A stretch of DNA of 64,000 bases from NCBI GenBank assembly GCA_021432605.1, contig MU271143.1, positions 2,551,277 to 2,615,276 on the forward strand, in the 5' to 3' direction. A program made the position numbers and the translations under genes. Shown piece by piece: positions 24,522 through 34,909 of the stretch. The notes under the pieces are model-generated. The model saw only the letters and a program-made list of their open reading frames with translations. It searched no databases and was not told the origin of the DNA. Position 1 is the stretch's first letter. Every line of letters begins with the position of its first letter. This stretch comes from Coniochaeta sp. PMI_546 (lineage: Eukaryota > Ascomycota > Sordariomycetes > Coniochaetales > Coniochaetaceae).

Positions 24522-25868
24522 TCATTTCACATTCCCGCTCCCTACACTCTTCATTCTGTCCCAGACCGGACTGCCATCCTCGTCAAACTCGGCCCAGAGG
24601 AAGAAACTGCAGCTCTCCTTGCCCGGCACGTTGCCCGCATGACACATCCAGAAGTACTTGCCCCAGTTGTCCCTCTTCTTCTGCACGACCCGCAGCACAC
24701 AGGGCACGCCGCACTTGCACTTCGGCGTGAAGCGCGGGTGGAACTCGGGCCGGTAATCGCGGTAGGTGATGTTGATCCGCTTGTTGCCCGCCAAGGGGTG
24801 CGGGTCGATCACCTGCGCGGGCGCGACGCTGTGCTTCCACTCCTCCTGCATCTCGGCGTGCATGACCAGCAGCGAGTTGTGCGGAAGATGGATGGCTATC
24901 TGTCCCTCTAGACCTGCCTCGGCGCCGTCCTTCTTCTCGTCCTTGTCGTCCTTGGGCACGACGCGGCGGACACGGAACTCCCTCGCCACCCCGAGCGACA
25001 AGGATCCGATGACGGCGCGCGGCCCGAGGTAGGTTAGCTGGTCGCTGTGCCATCCGACGCTCTGCTGCGGGCCGGCGTAGCAGTTCACGAAGGCCGCGTT
25101 CGGGGACCAGGGCCGCGGGGACTGGTACTTTAACTTCTTGCCGCCCGGGTAGCGCGTCCTGATGCGAGACTGGATCTCGGCGTTGACTGATTCGCGGACG
25201 CGGGCCTTGACGCGGTCCAGCATCGGGGTGATGGTGCGGACGTCTGTGAGTGTGGCGCCGTTGTAGACGTACTCGTATTTTTGGCTGTTCAGCTCGTCGG
25301 TGGTGCCGACGTAGAAGCCCGAGGTGTGCGGGCTTGTGACGACGGTGTCGAAGAGCTTGAAGGTTATCTTCTCGAAGGTCTTGGACTCTTCTAGGAGCTC
25401 AAGAAGGAGGCTGTCTGCCTCATCTGCGGGCAGGAAGTTGTGGATTATGGTGCAGGGCGTGTGCTCTGCTATGTCCTCTGCCGAGTACAAGTGAAGGGTT
25501 GATCCTTTCTTGGACATTAGACGCGCCTTCTTGGGAGAGCGAGATGCGAAGTTGCTGGTGGATGCAGTAGCAAAGTGCTTCAGCGATGTCTGGGCACCCA
25601 TAACGCCAGATAATCTCTGTTTCTTCGCTGGGCTAGTGGAGGAAGTCAGTGAGGCAGACGCCGCGGACACGGAACCATCGTGGGCCAGCAAGATATCAAG
25701 TAATGTCTCTTGGTCCAAAGCTGGATGCAGCGAGGAGAGCATTGCCAGCTTCACTTCAGTGGCTTCTTCATCGTCGTTACCATCAGCCCCGCGGCCATGA
25801 ATCGGCTTCGGTTCTTGCGGCGAGGGCGGACTGAGTCTCCGTTTCTTCCTTGCCAAGAAGGCTTCCAT
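24522..25868 (-). CDS. AlkB-family Fe(II)/2-oxoglutarate dioxygenase with CUE-like and GRF domains
   Basis: One exon, 448 residues. A CUE-like segment lies at residues 38-74 (EVKLAMLSSLHPALDQETLL). The AlkB jelly-roll spans about 125-372: NFLPADEADSLLLELL, the product-binding region, then VGWHSDQLTYLGP with Fe ligands His274 and Asp276, His346 in EWKHSVAP, and the 2-oxoglutarate arginines in RINITYRDYRP. The C-terminus is a GRF zinc ribbon with Cys384/386/390, Cys409 and Cys420 (KCKCGVPC, WGKYFWMCH, CSFFLWAEF). The AlkB part resembles ALKBH2/3, which remove alkyl groups from DNA bases. GRF fingers bind single-stranded nucleic acid, so DNA repair in the nucleus is the likely role. It shares a 521-bp divergent promoter region with PEX7. 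Confidence 0.92.
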   Translation of the reverse strand: MEAFLARKKRRLSPPSPQEPKPIHGRGADGNDDEEATEVKLAMLSSLHPALDQETLLDILLAHDGSVSAASASLTSSTSPAKKQRLSGVMGAQTSLKHFATASTSNFASRSPKKARLMSKKGSTLHLYSAEDIAEHTPCTIIHNFLPADEADSLLLELLEESKTFEKITFKLFDTVVTSPHTSGFYVGTTDELNSQKYEYVYNGATLTDVRTITPMLDRVKARVRESVNAEIQSRIRTRYPGGKKLKYQSPRPWSPNAAFVNCYAGPQQSVGWHSDQLTYLGPRAVIGSLSLGVAREFRVRRVVPKDDKDEKKDGAEAGLEGQIAIHLPHNSLLVMHAEMQEEWKHSVAPAQVIDPHPLAGNKRINITYRDYRPEFHPRFTPKCKCGVPCVLRVVQKKRDNWGKYFWMCHAGNVPGKESCSFFLWAEFDEDGSPVWDRMKSVGSGNVK

Positions 25869-26389
25869 CGTGGCTATGTCGGCGCGCAGTCACTCCAAAT
25901 GGTCTTGCGAACACCTGTCAGTAGACACCGTTGATTACCTAGTGAGAACATATCGCGCCTTTTTGTCGTCGGATAGACGCGGCCCTCCACAGCACAACGC
26001 AAAGGTAGAAGTGAGAATTGCCACCACCAATGGCAATCGCGAAACCAACGCGTAGCACGTGATCACTTAGCCATGTAGCTATGTACCTTGGCAGATTAGG
26101 TAAGGTACTTCCCGGGCATTGAGAACCTGGAAAACCCCACATCCCAAACGGCCCGTTGCACAAACGGTATGGCAGCGCTAAACGCGACCGACCGTAACAC
26201 TGGCTGTCGTTAGCAAATGTGCCTCGGCTCATATCGGCCTTTGAAATCGCAATCACTCTCCCAGGAACAAACCCCGAGCACTCTGCAACCCCAAACAATT
26301 CTCACCATCCACCCGCCCACCCTTGCTGCCCTCGTCACACAATTGATGGCCCCTCCCCGTCACCGTCGGCCTCTCCTCTCGCCGCGGCC
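25869..26389. promoter_or_regulatory. Divergent promoter region, AlkB-like gene / PEX7
   Basis: A 521-bp gap separates two divergent starts. It carries TAGGTAAGGTAC at 26097-26108, one of the recurrent motifs noted in the findings. An upstream ATG at 26217 opens a 62-codon frame that overlaps the PEX7 start out of frame; it would matter only if transcription starts upstream of it. Confidence 0.5.
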
Positions 26390-27463
26390 ATGGCCTCGAT
26401 GCTAGAGTTCCGCACCCCGGGCTACAACCCGTACGCGGTCAAGTACTCGCCCTATTACGACAGCCGCATCGCCGTCGCCGCCAGCGCCAACTATGGCATC
26501 GTCGGCAACGGCCGCGTCTTCGCCCTGGGCATGACCCCGTCCGGCATCCAGGTCGAGAAGACCTTCGACACCAACGACGCCCTCTACGACCTCTCCTGGT
26601 CCGAGATCAACGAGAACCAGCTCGTCGTGGCCTGCGGCGACGGCTCCCTCAAGCTCTTCGACCTGGCCGCCAACGACTTCCCCGTCATGAACTTCCACGA
26701 GCACAAGCGGGAGACCTTCTGCGTGGCCTGGAACCCGGTGTCGAAGGACACCTTCCTCTCCAGCTCCTGGGACGGCACCGTCAAGCTCTGGTCGCCCACC
26801 AGGACCGCCTCCCTCAAGACCCTCCCCGTAGGCAGCTGCACCTACAGCGCGGCCTTCAACCCCTCCAACCCGGCCATCATCTCCACCGCGTCCTCAGACA
26901 GCACAATACGCGTCTACGACCTCCGCACCCCGGTCTCGGCAAAGTACCACCTCACGACCACAATCCCGGCCCACGCCCCGCCCGCCTCGGGCCCCTTCCT
27001 GCCGGACGGGCGGACCTTCCCCTCCTTCCCGCCGGCCGAGATCCTGACCCACGACTGGAACAAGTACAACCACGCCCTGGTGGCCTCGGCCGGCGTGGAC
27101 CGCGTCATACGGACCTTCGACATCCGCAACCCGGCCGGCGGGCCGGCGGCCCTCCTCAGGGGCCACGAGTACGCCGTGCGCCGCCTGGCCTGGAGCCCGC
27201 ACGCGGCCGACGTCCTGGCCAGCGCGAGCTACGACATGACGGTCCGGGTGTGGACGGACGGGAGCACCATGCCCGCCCCGCCGCAGCCGCAGCCGGGCGC
27301 GCTGCCGGTGCGCGAGGGCGTGCAGCTCGGGCTGATGAATCGGCATACCGAGTTTGTGACGGGTGTGGACTGGTGCCTCTTTGGGACCGGCGGGTGGGTG
27401 GCTAGTTGCGGGTGGGACGAGAGGGTGTTGCTTTGGGACGCGCATTCGCTTCTCAGGGGGTGA
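26390..27463 (+). CDS. PEX7: Peroxisomal targeting signal 2 receptor (Pex7)
   Basis: One exon, 357 residues, close to the usual Pex7 length. It starts MLEFRTPGYNPYAVKYSPYY after MAS and carries WD40 repeats throughout: LYDLSWSEINENQLVVACGD, FCVAWNPVSKDTFLSSSWDG, YSAAFNPSNPAIISTASSDS, LVASAGVDRVIRTFDIRNP, RRLAWSPHAADVLASASYDM and GVDWCLFGTGGWVASCGWDE. The protein binds PTS2 cargo in the cytosol and delivers it to the peroxisome with a Pex20-type co-receptor in fungi. The ATG at 26390 has a good context (GCCATGG); the frame upstream lacks any ATG. Confidence 0.95.
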   Translation: MASMLEFRTPGYNPYAVKYSPYYDSRIAVAASANYGIVGNGRVFALGMTPSGIQVEKTFDTNDALYDLSWSEINENQLVVACGDGSLKLFDLAANDFPVMNFHEHKRETFCVAWNPVSKDTFLSSSWDGTVKLWSPTRTASLKTLPVGSCTYSAAFNPSNPAIISTASSDSTIRVYDLRTPVSAKYHLTTTIPAHAPPASGPFLPDGRTFPSFPPAEILTHDWNKYNHALVASAGVDRVIRTFDIRNPAGGPAALLRGHEYAVRRLAWSPHAADVLASASYDMTVRVWTDGSTMPAPPQPQPGALPVREGVQLGLMNRHTEFVTGVDWCLFGTGGWVASCGWDERVLLWDAHSLLRG

Positions 27464-27824
27464 GGCTGGCGCGGTTTTCACCGGACGCAAGGGAAATATT
27501 TTATGATTGGGCTCGATTGGCAACTGTTGGGCTTTGATTGGGAAGAGCGAAGCAAAGGCAAACCCTGGCATCATGCTGGGAATCACTGGGCACCGATAGC
27601 ATTGGCGGCGTTATGGGTAGCAAAGACAAGGCGCGAATCAGGCGGGGGGGCTCTGATGGTGTTCTATGTATTACTACTACTATTTTCTCACGGAATAGAA
27701 ATTATCAGACACGAAAACTGGTTCGCACTCTGTATCATGCAGTGATATTGTTGCCAATTAACCCACTTCCATGCCCCTTTTCTTCTGTTTTGTGTCTCGG
27801 CGCCAATGCTTTGTGACACAAGCT
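27464..27824. other. Convergent intergenic region
   Basis: This spacer lies between the PEX7 and xylanase 3' ends and should hold both 3' UTRs. I see no gene. Confidence 0.6.
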
Positions 27825-29062
27825 CTACACAATCAAGGGCTTGCTCCTCTTGAGCATCTTGTTCTTGCGGGGCTTGCACTTGGTGTTGTTCGTCAAGGCC
27901 TCCACGACGCCGTTGTAGGCCGGGTGCTTGGTGAAGTTGGCGAACCAGAGGGTCGCGTCGCCGTAGCCGGTGAACACGCTGGGGACCCAGCTGAACTGAT
28001 TTTTTGCGACTTTCTGTTAGCGAATGTGTGACAAGTACTCGTGTGGTCACACTAAACAGAGATGGGGAGGGAGGGGGGAAACACTCACAGGGTCATAAAA
28101 GTCCCAGACAGTAACGCCCACACACCGCTTGACCTGCATGCAGGCACCGACCGAGGTGCGGTAGTCGGCGCTCTGCTGCGCCAGGTTCTGCGCGGTCGCC
28201 GGCAGCTGGAGCCTGATGTCCAGCTCGGTGATGGCGACGTCGACGCCCAGGTCGGTGAAGCCCTTCATGTTGCTGATCTGCTGGTCGATGGTGGGCGTGG
28301 AGCCCACGATGAAGTGGCTCTGCAGCCCGACGCCGTCGATCCTCAGGCCGGCGTCCTGGATCAGCTTGACGATGCGCTTGGCGCCCTCGGACTTGGGGCC
28401 GGGCGACTCGATGTTGTAGTCGTTGTAGTACAGCTTGGCGTCCGGGTCGGCGCGCGCGGCCTCCTCGAAGGCGATCTTGAAGTACTCGTCTCCCAGGGTG
28501 TCGTAGAAGACGTCGCTGCGGTAGGTGCCGTCCTCGTTGAGCCCTTCGTTGACCACGTCCCAGGCGTAGCACTGGCCCTTCCAGTGGCTGGCCTCGCGGT
28601 AGACGTGGTCGCGCAGCATGGCGGTGAGGTTGGCCTTGTCCCAGGTCGTGGCCGTCACCCAGGGGGCGAGCTGGCTGTGCCAGACCAGGTTGTGGCAGCG
28701 GAGCAGCTGCTTGTCCTTGGCGGCGAGGTTGGATACGATCTCGCCCTCGGTGAAGTTGAAGACGCCGTTCTGGGGCTCGACGAATTGCCACTGGTTGTCT
28801 GTTAGCACGGTGTGATCGAGAATAAAGATTGCCGGGGGACAGGAGAACATGGACCACAACGAACCTTCTGACCGTTGGCAGGCGTGAGCTGGCCGAACTC
28901 CTTCGTGTTCGTCAGGACGCTGACGTACTCGGTGTTGGTCAGCTCGCCGGTGTCAGTAGCCGTGCCGAAGTACAGCTTTCCGGCCTTCTGGGCCAGCTGG
29001 TTGAGCTGAGCCGAAGCCAGCGGGAGCGCCACGGCGGCGGCGAGGGTAGAAGACAGATGCAT
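27825..29062 (-). CDS. GH10 endo-beta-1,4-xylanase, secreted
   Basis: Exons (minus): 29062-28865, 28790-28089, 27995-27825; 356 residues. The N-terminus [18 protein letters not shown] is a signal peptide. The GH10 barrel follows: [66 protein letters not shown] with the acid/base Glu148, and [12 protein letters not shown] with the nucleophile Glu255. The second intron falls between VTVWDFYDP and [17 protein letters not shown]. No cellulose-binding module is present. The protein ends in a basic tail ([17 protein letters not shown]) instead of stopping at the usual end of the barrel. It cleaves internal xylan bonds outside the cell. The upstream region has a TATA box and paired CreA-type sites. 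Confidence 0.95.
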
Positions 29063-29174
29063 CTTGAACCGGGCACTAACACAGGAAAGCCAAGAAATGA
29101 GGCTCACGGGATATACAGCTGCCAAGAAGAGACACGAGGTCATGAAACCAGGGACGGCAGCCTGCTGCCAAGTC

Positions 29175-29181
29175 TTATATA
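29175..29181 (-). promoter_or_regulatory. TATA box of the xylanase gene
   Basis: TATATAA on the minus strand, about 113 nt before the xylanase ATG, is a good distance for a fungal core promoter with a short 5' UTR. Inferred from position and consensus only. Confidence 0.6.
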
Positions 29182-29230
29182 TGACAGCCGCATGGAAGGG
29201 GGGGCCAATATTGTTCTTCCATCCCAGGAA

Positions 29231-29244
29231 CCGGGGCACCGGGG
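29231..29244 (+). promoter_or_regulatory. Paired CreA/CRE1-type sites upstream of the xylanase
   Basis: Two CCGGGG hexamers, 2 nt apart, fit the CreA consensus SYGGRG and lie about 170-182 nt upstream of the xylanase ATG. Tandem CreA sites are the arrangement associated with carbon repression of xylanase genes. A GGCTGA fitting the XlnR/Xyr1 consensus GGCTRA lies further out, at 29584-29589. Confidence 0.5.
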
Positions 29245-30561
29245 AGGCAAGTTGTCTCCATCGCAGATGTCCACTTAGACATCCCGTTGTGCCCCCTCAC
29301 ACATGCTGGTTGAATTGAGGTAGAGTAGCATTGCATCTCGCCCTCTTGGGACCGGAGATGACACTGGAGGCTTGCGAGGTGAGGAGAACCTGGTCTAACC
29401 ACGAGGTAAGGTGACTTGCCAGGGACGATCCGGGTATTCAGAGTCAACGGAACCAGGAGAGAGGTACACAAGAATCTGGTGGAAGAGCAGCTCGAGTCAC
29501 TGCCGCTCAGCGGTTGCTTTGAGCCTAAACCGTGCAGTTCGATGACAGAATGACTTTCCAATAGTCTGTCTAGTAGACTTAGGGGCTGACGGAGACGGAA
29601 CTTCTTCCACCACCGGTTGCGCGTGCTCAGGAGTTTGCTGTGCTAAGATGGCCACCGGTTAAAGTGTAGAAAAGAAATCGACTAGGGCCGGTTCAAACTA
29701 GAAGTCCCTGACAGAGGGTTACATTGTGTCGTCGACGTTCTCCTCACCGGGTCGGCGGAGTTGGTGAAGCGCGACCTGAATCTCAAAACAAACCTGGATT
29801 GGGGGTGGTTGTAGTGTGGAGAATCCCTGTCATGCCCTCCCGCTGTGGAAAAGCTTGAGTTTACTTGTAGGTAGTATAGTGTACTAAACGTGTTAAGGAG
29901 GCAGACTTACAGTATAGGAGGAGGCTCAGTGCCGCGAAGCGATGTGTGGCGATCCCCAAAGCCGGGGTCAAGACATTCAGCCTAAACAGCCAGAAGTCTT
30001 TTCGAGCACGTCTCGGAACAACAACATAGTTTCGATCTGGTACGCACGTCGGTTCAGCATCCGTACCCAAGGTACGCAGAGCAATAGCGAGTCTCAAAAT
30101 AGCATATCCAATCTCACTCTCTGGGCATCAATCAAGGGAGAGTTGAAAGTCTATCCTCCGGGTTGAACGGATAGAACAGTGAGAGTGTTGATAGTGTCAT
30201 TATCGCTCCAACAACGTCTAGAAAAAAGTGACCCAAGGTCTGAAAGTTGAGATGTCCTCAATTACAACATAAACACCTGTCCTCTCTATCTCTTTACAAG
30301 GGTGGACAGGCAAACCCTTCCAAAAGTCCATCCCAGCCCACCGTCTTTCTGGCGCTCTCTTGGGTAATTCCCGTCCCGTCAACGCCGTCGGAGAAGCCAG
30401 TAATGCTTCCCTCCCAAATGACAAACACGCCTTTCGGTTAGTATACACGAGTTGTTTGGTTGTTGTTATGGCACACATCGTCTGTCGACCTGGAGTAAAG
30501 GCCGGAATCGTACAATTCTCCCTTCGTACGGGTGTGGACTGCGCACTGTCAGGGGGCCCCC

Positions 30562-32744
30562 TTAGAAGCTGCTGCCGCCGTAGTTTTCGCCGCTGCGGCC
30601 TCCATAATTGCTTCCGCCCCGGCTGCCGCCGAAGCCTCCACTGCGGCCCCCATCTCTGTTCCCACCCCAGCTGCTGCCCCCGCGGCCTCCATCACGGCTG
30701 AAGCCACCGCGGCTGCCACCGTAGCTGCTGCCGCCGCTGCGGCCTCCAAAGCCGCCTCCACCGCGCCTATCGCTGCCAGCTTCCTGGATCTTGCTGAACG
30801 GGTCGTCAGACCGCCCGCCACTGTAACCACCGGACCCTCCCCGGCCGCCAAATCCACCAGATCCTTGCCTGCTGTAGCCATACGAGCTGCCTTGCGACTC
30901 GCTCCGCGCCCTGTGGCCGATGTTCACGCCACGGACGTTGCTGAAGCCCAACTGCTGGGCGATCCTGGGTGCAATCGCTGGGGGCTCCGGCAGGCCGAAG
31001 GCCGTCACGAAATCATTCAGCCTGTCAATCACAGCCTGCTTCCCATCGATCGACCTCGTAGCCACGCCGATGAGAGACACGTACACCTCCTCCAACTGGT
31101 CCTTGGGGACGCCCTCAAAGGCAGCGATGGTCTTCTTGGCGTATTCCGATCCGGGAGCCGTACCTTTCTTTACCTCGTCCGACAGCATATCGAGCTTTGC
31201 CGACTGCAGATCAGTGGCCGGCTTGAGAGGAAGGTGGTGCATCATTCTCCGCACGTGCCTGGTCTCGTCGTCTAGAATCAGGAGCCAGCCCTGACCGTTC
31301 TTTCCAGCGCGTCCTGTGCGGCCGAGACGATGAATGTACTGCTCCTCGTCAGGGGGCGCGCAGATCTGAATCACGTGTGTCACGTTGGGAAAGTCCATGC
31401 CGCGGGCTGTGACATCGGACGACAACAGGATGCCGCTCTGCGACTGCCTGAAGCTCTCTGCGGCCCTGGTTCTCCTTTCTTGTGTCAACCTCGAGTGGAT
31501 GTTGGTGACATACGGGATGCCTCGCTCCATATGCCTGAGCGACATGAACAGCGAGTTTGCCAGGACAACCGACAGGGTGGTCGGGAGGAAGACGATGGCC
31601 TTGAACGGCTCACCAGTGCTTTTGGCTGCTTCGACTTCCCGGTGGACCAACTCCACGAGCGTAGCGTAGACGTTCTCGATACCCTTGCAGGTCACGACGT
31701 GTTGCGGTACCTTGTGGTGAGTCGGCTCATCGTTCTCCGAGATGGTCTGGACGAATTCGAAGTTGTAGGGGTCGACGTAGGTCTTGGCGAGAGAAATGAC
31801 ACTCTTGGGGATTGTGGCCGAGAAGAGAAGGGTCTGGCGAGGCACATCCTTCCGGTTCGGCAGGAAGCTAACAATCTGCTCCAGCTCCCTGGAAAATCCG
31901 ACGTCGAGCATACGGTCGGCCTCGTCAAGTACCAACGCCGCGCAGTTGGGCGCATCGATGCCGCTGTTAGGGTCCGACAGGATATCATTGAGGCGACCCG
32001 GGGTAGCAATCAGAAGATGGCAGCCTTGCCTCTGAACCTGCGAGAGCATGGCGCGTTTGGCCGAGCCACCGACAGCCCTCTGCACAACAATACCGGTGTT
32101 CTGAGCCAGCCTCTGGGCTTCGACGGCAATCTGCTCCGCCAGCTCTCTGGTAGGCGACAGGATGATGGCGCGAATGTCATCGGCGCGGGCGGATCGCGAG
32201 CGAGACTTGCGTGTTGCCAGGGAAGGATCCTGCTCGATGATTCGTTGGAGGACGGGCACAAGGAAGGCAAGTGTCTTGCCGGTACCTGTCTTTGCTTGCG
32301 CAACCCTAGAAACCGAATTAGTGTCCTATCGAGTAGAGAATGGATGGCCCAAGTGTTGTCTCCTTACATATCCTTGCCAGCGAGCGCCGCATTAATTGTA
32401 AGCCGCTGGACGTCGGTCATGTCCTGGTAACCAAAGTCATTCGTGATTGCATCCACAATGCTCGGGTGAACGTTGAGTTGTGTAAGATCGCCGAAGCGGG
32501 AAATTTCTTGCTGTACACGCTCCTGCGCTGGTTGAGATGTGGCGGTAGCCTCGGCGGCATCGGTCGAGTACAATCGAGGTTGAAATGTGGAAAGCACCGA
32601 GAGGGCATTTTTCGATATTATCCTTCTGCTCGGAGCAAGAAGAGACTGTGCTACCGGCCGGCTCGCGATCCTTGTCACCAACTGTGCATTGCGGGCAGCA
32701 GCGAAGCAGAGGCGACTCTGTCGGGATAAGGTGGTCTTCATCAT
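30562..32744 (-). CDS. Mitochondrial DEAD-box RNA helicase, Mss116-like
   Basis: Exons (minus): 32744-32368 and 32305-30562; 706 residues. The Arg/Ser-rich N-terminus (MMKTTLSRQSRLCFAAARNA) looks like a mitochondrial presequence. Helicase motifs are complete and in order: Q motif (FGYQDMTDVQ), I (AQAKTGTGKT), Ia (PTRELAEQ), Ib (TPGRL), II (VLDEADRML), III (SAT), IV-V (GILLSSDVTARGMDFPNVTH) and VI (YIHRLGRTGRAG). The last 130 or so residues form a Gly/Arg/Ser-rich RGG-type tail. Yeast Mss116 helps group I and II intron splicing and translation in mitochondria; the same role is likely here. The 62-nt intron splits the codon before VAQAKTGTGKT. Two adjacent ATGs (32744 and 32741) are equivalent starts. 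Confidence 0.93.
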
Positions 32745-33296
32745 GGTTATGAAATGAGAGGACCGCAGCTTATAGACAAGCCGCAAATTGACAAGAGTAG
32801 AACCACCAGAGGAAGAATACGGATGGATGAAGAGAGGGCGAAGCGGCAAGGGGTGGAGAGGAAGGTTGATGCAGTGTTGCAGAGTTTGTTCTAAGTACAG
32901 GAGAAGAGAGAGCAAGCAAAACAGCTCCCGGAGATTGTTGGTGACACGATCAGGAAATTTTCGAAGGGTCCCTTATCGGCTGGTGTTATCGCGCTGCTCC
33001 TTGGCTTGATATCGGGTTAGCTCAGTTGAGGTCCCCGCTTTACCCGCTCTTTGACCAAGTGCGATTCTTGACAATTGCCATCCACCGAGTCAGGGTGGAC
33101 TTGGGCCATTTGATTCATCTTGTATGTAACATACGGTGGTATATGTGCACTGCGTATAGACATAGCAAGCCATCGAATATTCAGATTTCATGGTCAAGTA
33201 TACGTGTAAGTCATTTGGTCTCATTATGATCACACTTATCATTATCATGCTGCCAGAGCAGAGGTTACCGCGCACGTTACGTCGTGAACCTGCCTC
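32745..33296. other. Intergenic region
   Basis: The promoter and 5' UTR of the helicase gene and the 3' flank of the next minus-strand gene. Nothing gene-like is seen. Confidence 0.5.
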
Positions 33297-34292
33297 TCAT
33301 CCAGCTCGAGATAACCCGTCTTGGACACCTTCTGAAACGCCAGCAACCATGTCGTGAACAGCCCACGCCACTGTATCCGCCAGCGCCCGCCCGACCTTGC
33401 CATCTCCTCTGCTGCAGATGGCCTCCGAGATGCTCACGGCCCACTTGCCAAAAGAAGTGGCCAGCGCCATACCTTGCGCCACAACCTGTTCTGAGACTTT
33501 GTGCTTCTTCTCAAATGCGGCCGCCGACTTGAGCAAGAAGAGTACATACGGCCATAGGATGCAGCACCACATGATGGCTCTCGCGACTACGGCTCGCAAG
33601 GATTTATGCAACACAGATGGCTTTCCGTAGGCATGTCTCGGATGTCCGGGGTAAACCAGCTGTCCACGGGCGTCCGTCTGTGTTCCGGCAACCGACGGCG
33701 GGAGTGCTCTCCTCAGTATGGACACTTCAGTCTCATCGAGATCCTGTGGGAGGCCCCTGAGCAGATACGATACGCCGTCCAGATATGCTCTCCGCTCAAA
33801 TGTTGCATCGTGAGACGACACCTGCCCGGACCTCAGCACGGCCGCATTCTTGGACTCGTCGACGGCGCTGATGAGCAGCTTCAAACCAGGTAGTCCGCAT
33901 CTCCATTCAATGCCGGATCCCGGAGCTGGACGTTGTAATGCTCCGAGATCTGATCGAGATAGCATATCTGTTCTTCCAGCGGCGAAATCCATAGTTTCCA
34001 CCAGGCGGTCCTCGTCGTCAATTAGAAAGTCGGCTTCCGTGAAAGGAGTAGTAGCGCCTGATGAGGCTGACGAGTTCCACGCCTTGTCCGCATACCCGTC
34101 ACTAGGTGTGGTCGGCCTGGAGAGCATAGGGGGCAGCCTGCTCTGTATGGATAACGGCAGAACCGATAATATCACGGAGAAAGTCTGTCTCCTCATGCTC
34201 TGGTCCTCAGGCGCAGTAGACATTGGCTCTCCTTGGCCGGTGCGTCTCCTTCTGAGCATCGGCGGCCGACAAGTCTCCGGAGAGTAAGACAT
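33297..34292 (-). CDS. Conserved fungal protein, one hydrophobic segment
   Basis: One exon, 331 residues, starting at an ATG in good context (TTACCATGT). I do not recognise the family. The N-terminal half is polar and Ser/Pro-rich with an acidic patch (FTEADFLIDDEDRLVETMD). The middle is better ordered (IEWRCGLPGLKLLISAVDES, RRAYLDGVSYLLRGLPQDLD), and a hydrophobic helix follows (AIMWCCILWPYVLFLLKSAA) that could be a membrane anchor. A helical tail ends the protein (VAWAVHDMVAGVSEGVQDGL). The length of the open frame and its ordered C-terminus make a real gene likely. It may sit on an organelle surface, which is inference only. Confidence 0.75.
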   Translation of the reverse strand: MSYSPETCRPPMLRRRRTGQGEPMSTAPEDQSMRRQTFSVILSVLPLSIQSRLPPMLSRPTTPSDGYADKAWNSSASSGATTPFTEADFLIDDEDRLVETMDFAAGRTDMLSRSDLGALQRPAPGSGIEWRCGLPGLKLLISAVDESKNAAVLRSGQVSSHDATFERRAYLDGVSYLLRGLPQDLDETEVSILRRALPPSVAGTQTDARGQLVYPGHPRHAYGKPSVLHKSLRAVVARAIMWCCILWPYVLFLLKSAAAFEKKHKVSEQVVAQGMALATSFGKWAVSISEAICSRGDGKVGRALADTVAWAVHDMVAGVSEGVQDGLSRAG

Positions 34293-34909
34293 GGTAATGA
34301 GTTGTGAAAGTGTCAATTGGCGTGGATTGCGGGAAGGTTTCCGAATGCCTGAATTAGAGGTAGAGCTATGAGTCTTACGAGACCCTTAAAAGTTTGCCAA
34401 CAAAGAAAAGCTGTAGAGAAGCGAAAGTCATGTATTCGTACATAAACAAGAAACTACACAATGGTTGCCATCATGGAAATAGAAATGAATTCCCTTCCCT
34501 GGTCTCACAAAGCCTGGAATGTAGGAAGAAAACGACCGGGCATGTGAAAGTCAGGGTCCTCAAAATGTCGTATCTTATCGGAACAGGGCGGGGCGATCTG
34601 GGTCTTGGCTCCGGATCGAGGCCGTTACAGTGCGTTACAGTGTCCGGTGTCGATGCTCATGGTTCGCTGTTCTTTCGCTGTTTTACAATTTCCATGTACC
34701 TGCCGGATGATAGACTTAAGAGTTACATCAGGTCATCAGCCCAGCAAAATTGTATGTATACACCCACAGGAACGACGTGTGCCAAGTATGGTATGCCCGC
34801 TGAACCGAACAGTCTCTCCCGAACCGCAGACCGAAGCATTCATCCTAATCCATACAACCTGACGATTATTGCAACAAGAATGGCCCACCCAAGCTTCCAG
34901 TCTCCCATA
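34293..34909. other. Intergenic region
   Basis: A spacer between two minus-strand genes. No frame here is convincing. Confidence 0.5.

Larger units (their letters stand above)
29063..30561. other. Intergenic region
   Basis: About 1.5 kb lies between the xylanase start and the 3' end of the DEAD-box gene. The proximal part is the xylanase promoter. No gene is recognisable in the rest, including the AT-richer stretch at 29860-30200. Confidence 0.5.

Noticed and set aside
26217-26405. Upstream ATG frame overlapping the PEX7 start
   Set aside because: No evidence that the transcript extends this far upstream; listed only as a note in the promoter entry.
28062-28805. 247-codon plus-strand frame
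   Set aside because: It lies wholly antisense to the GH10 catalytic exon, whose active-site residues are intact on the other strand.
30532-31275. Long Ala-rich plus-strand frame
   Set aside because: It is the antisense shadow of the Gly-rich tail of the DEAD-box helicase; no start context or domain.
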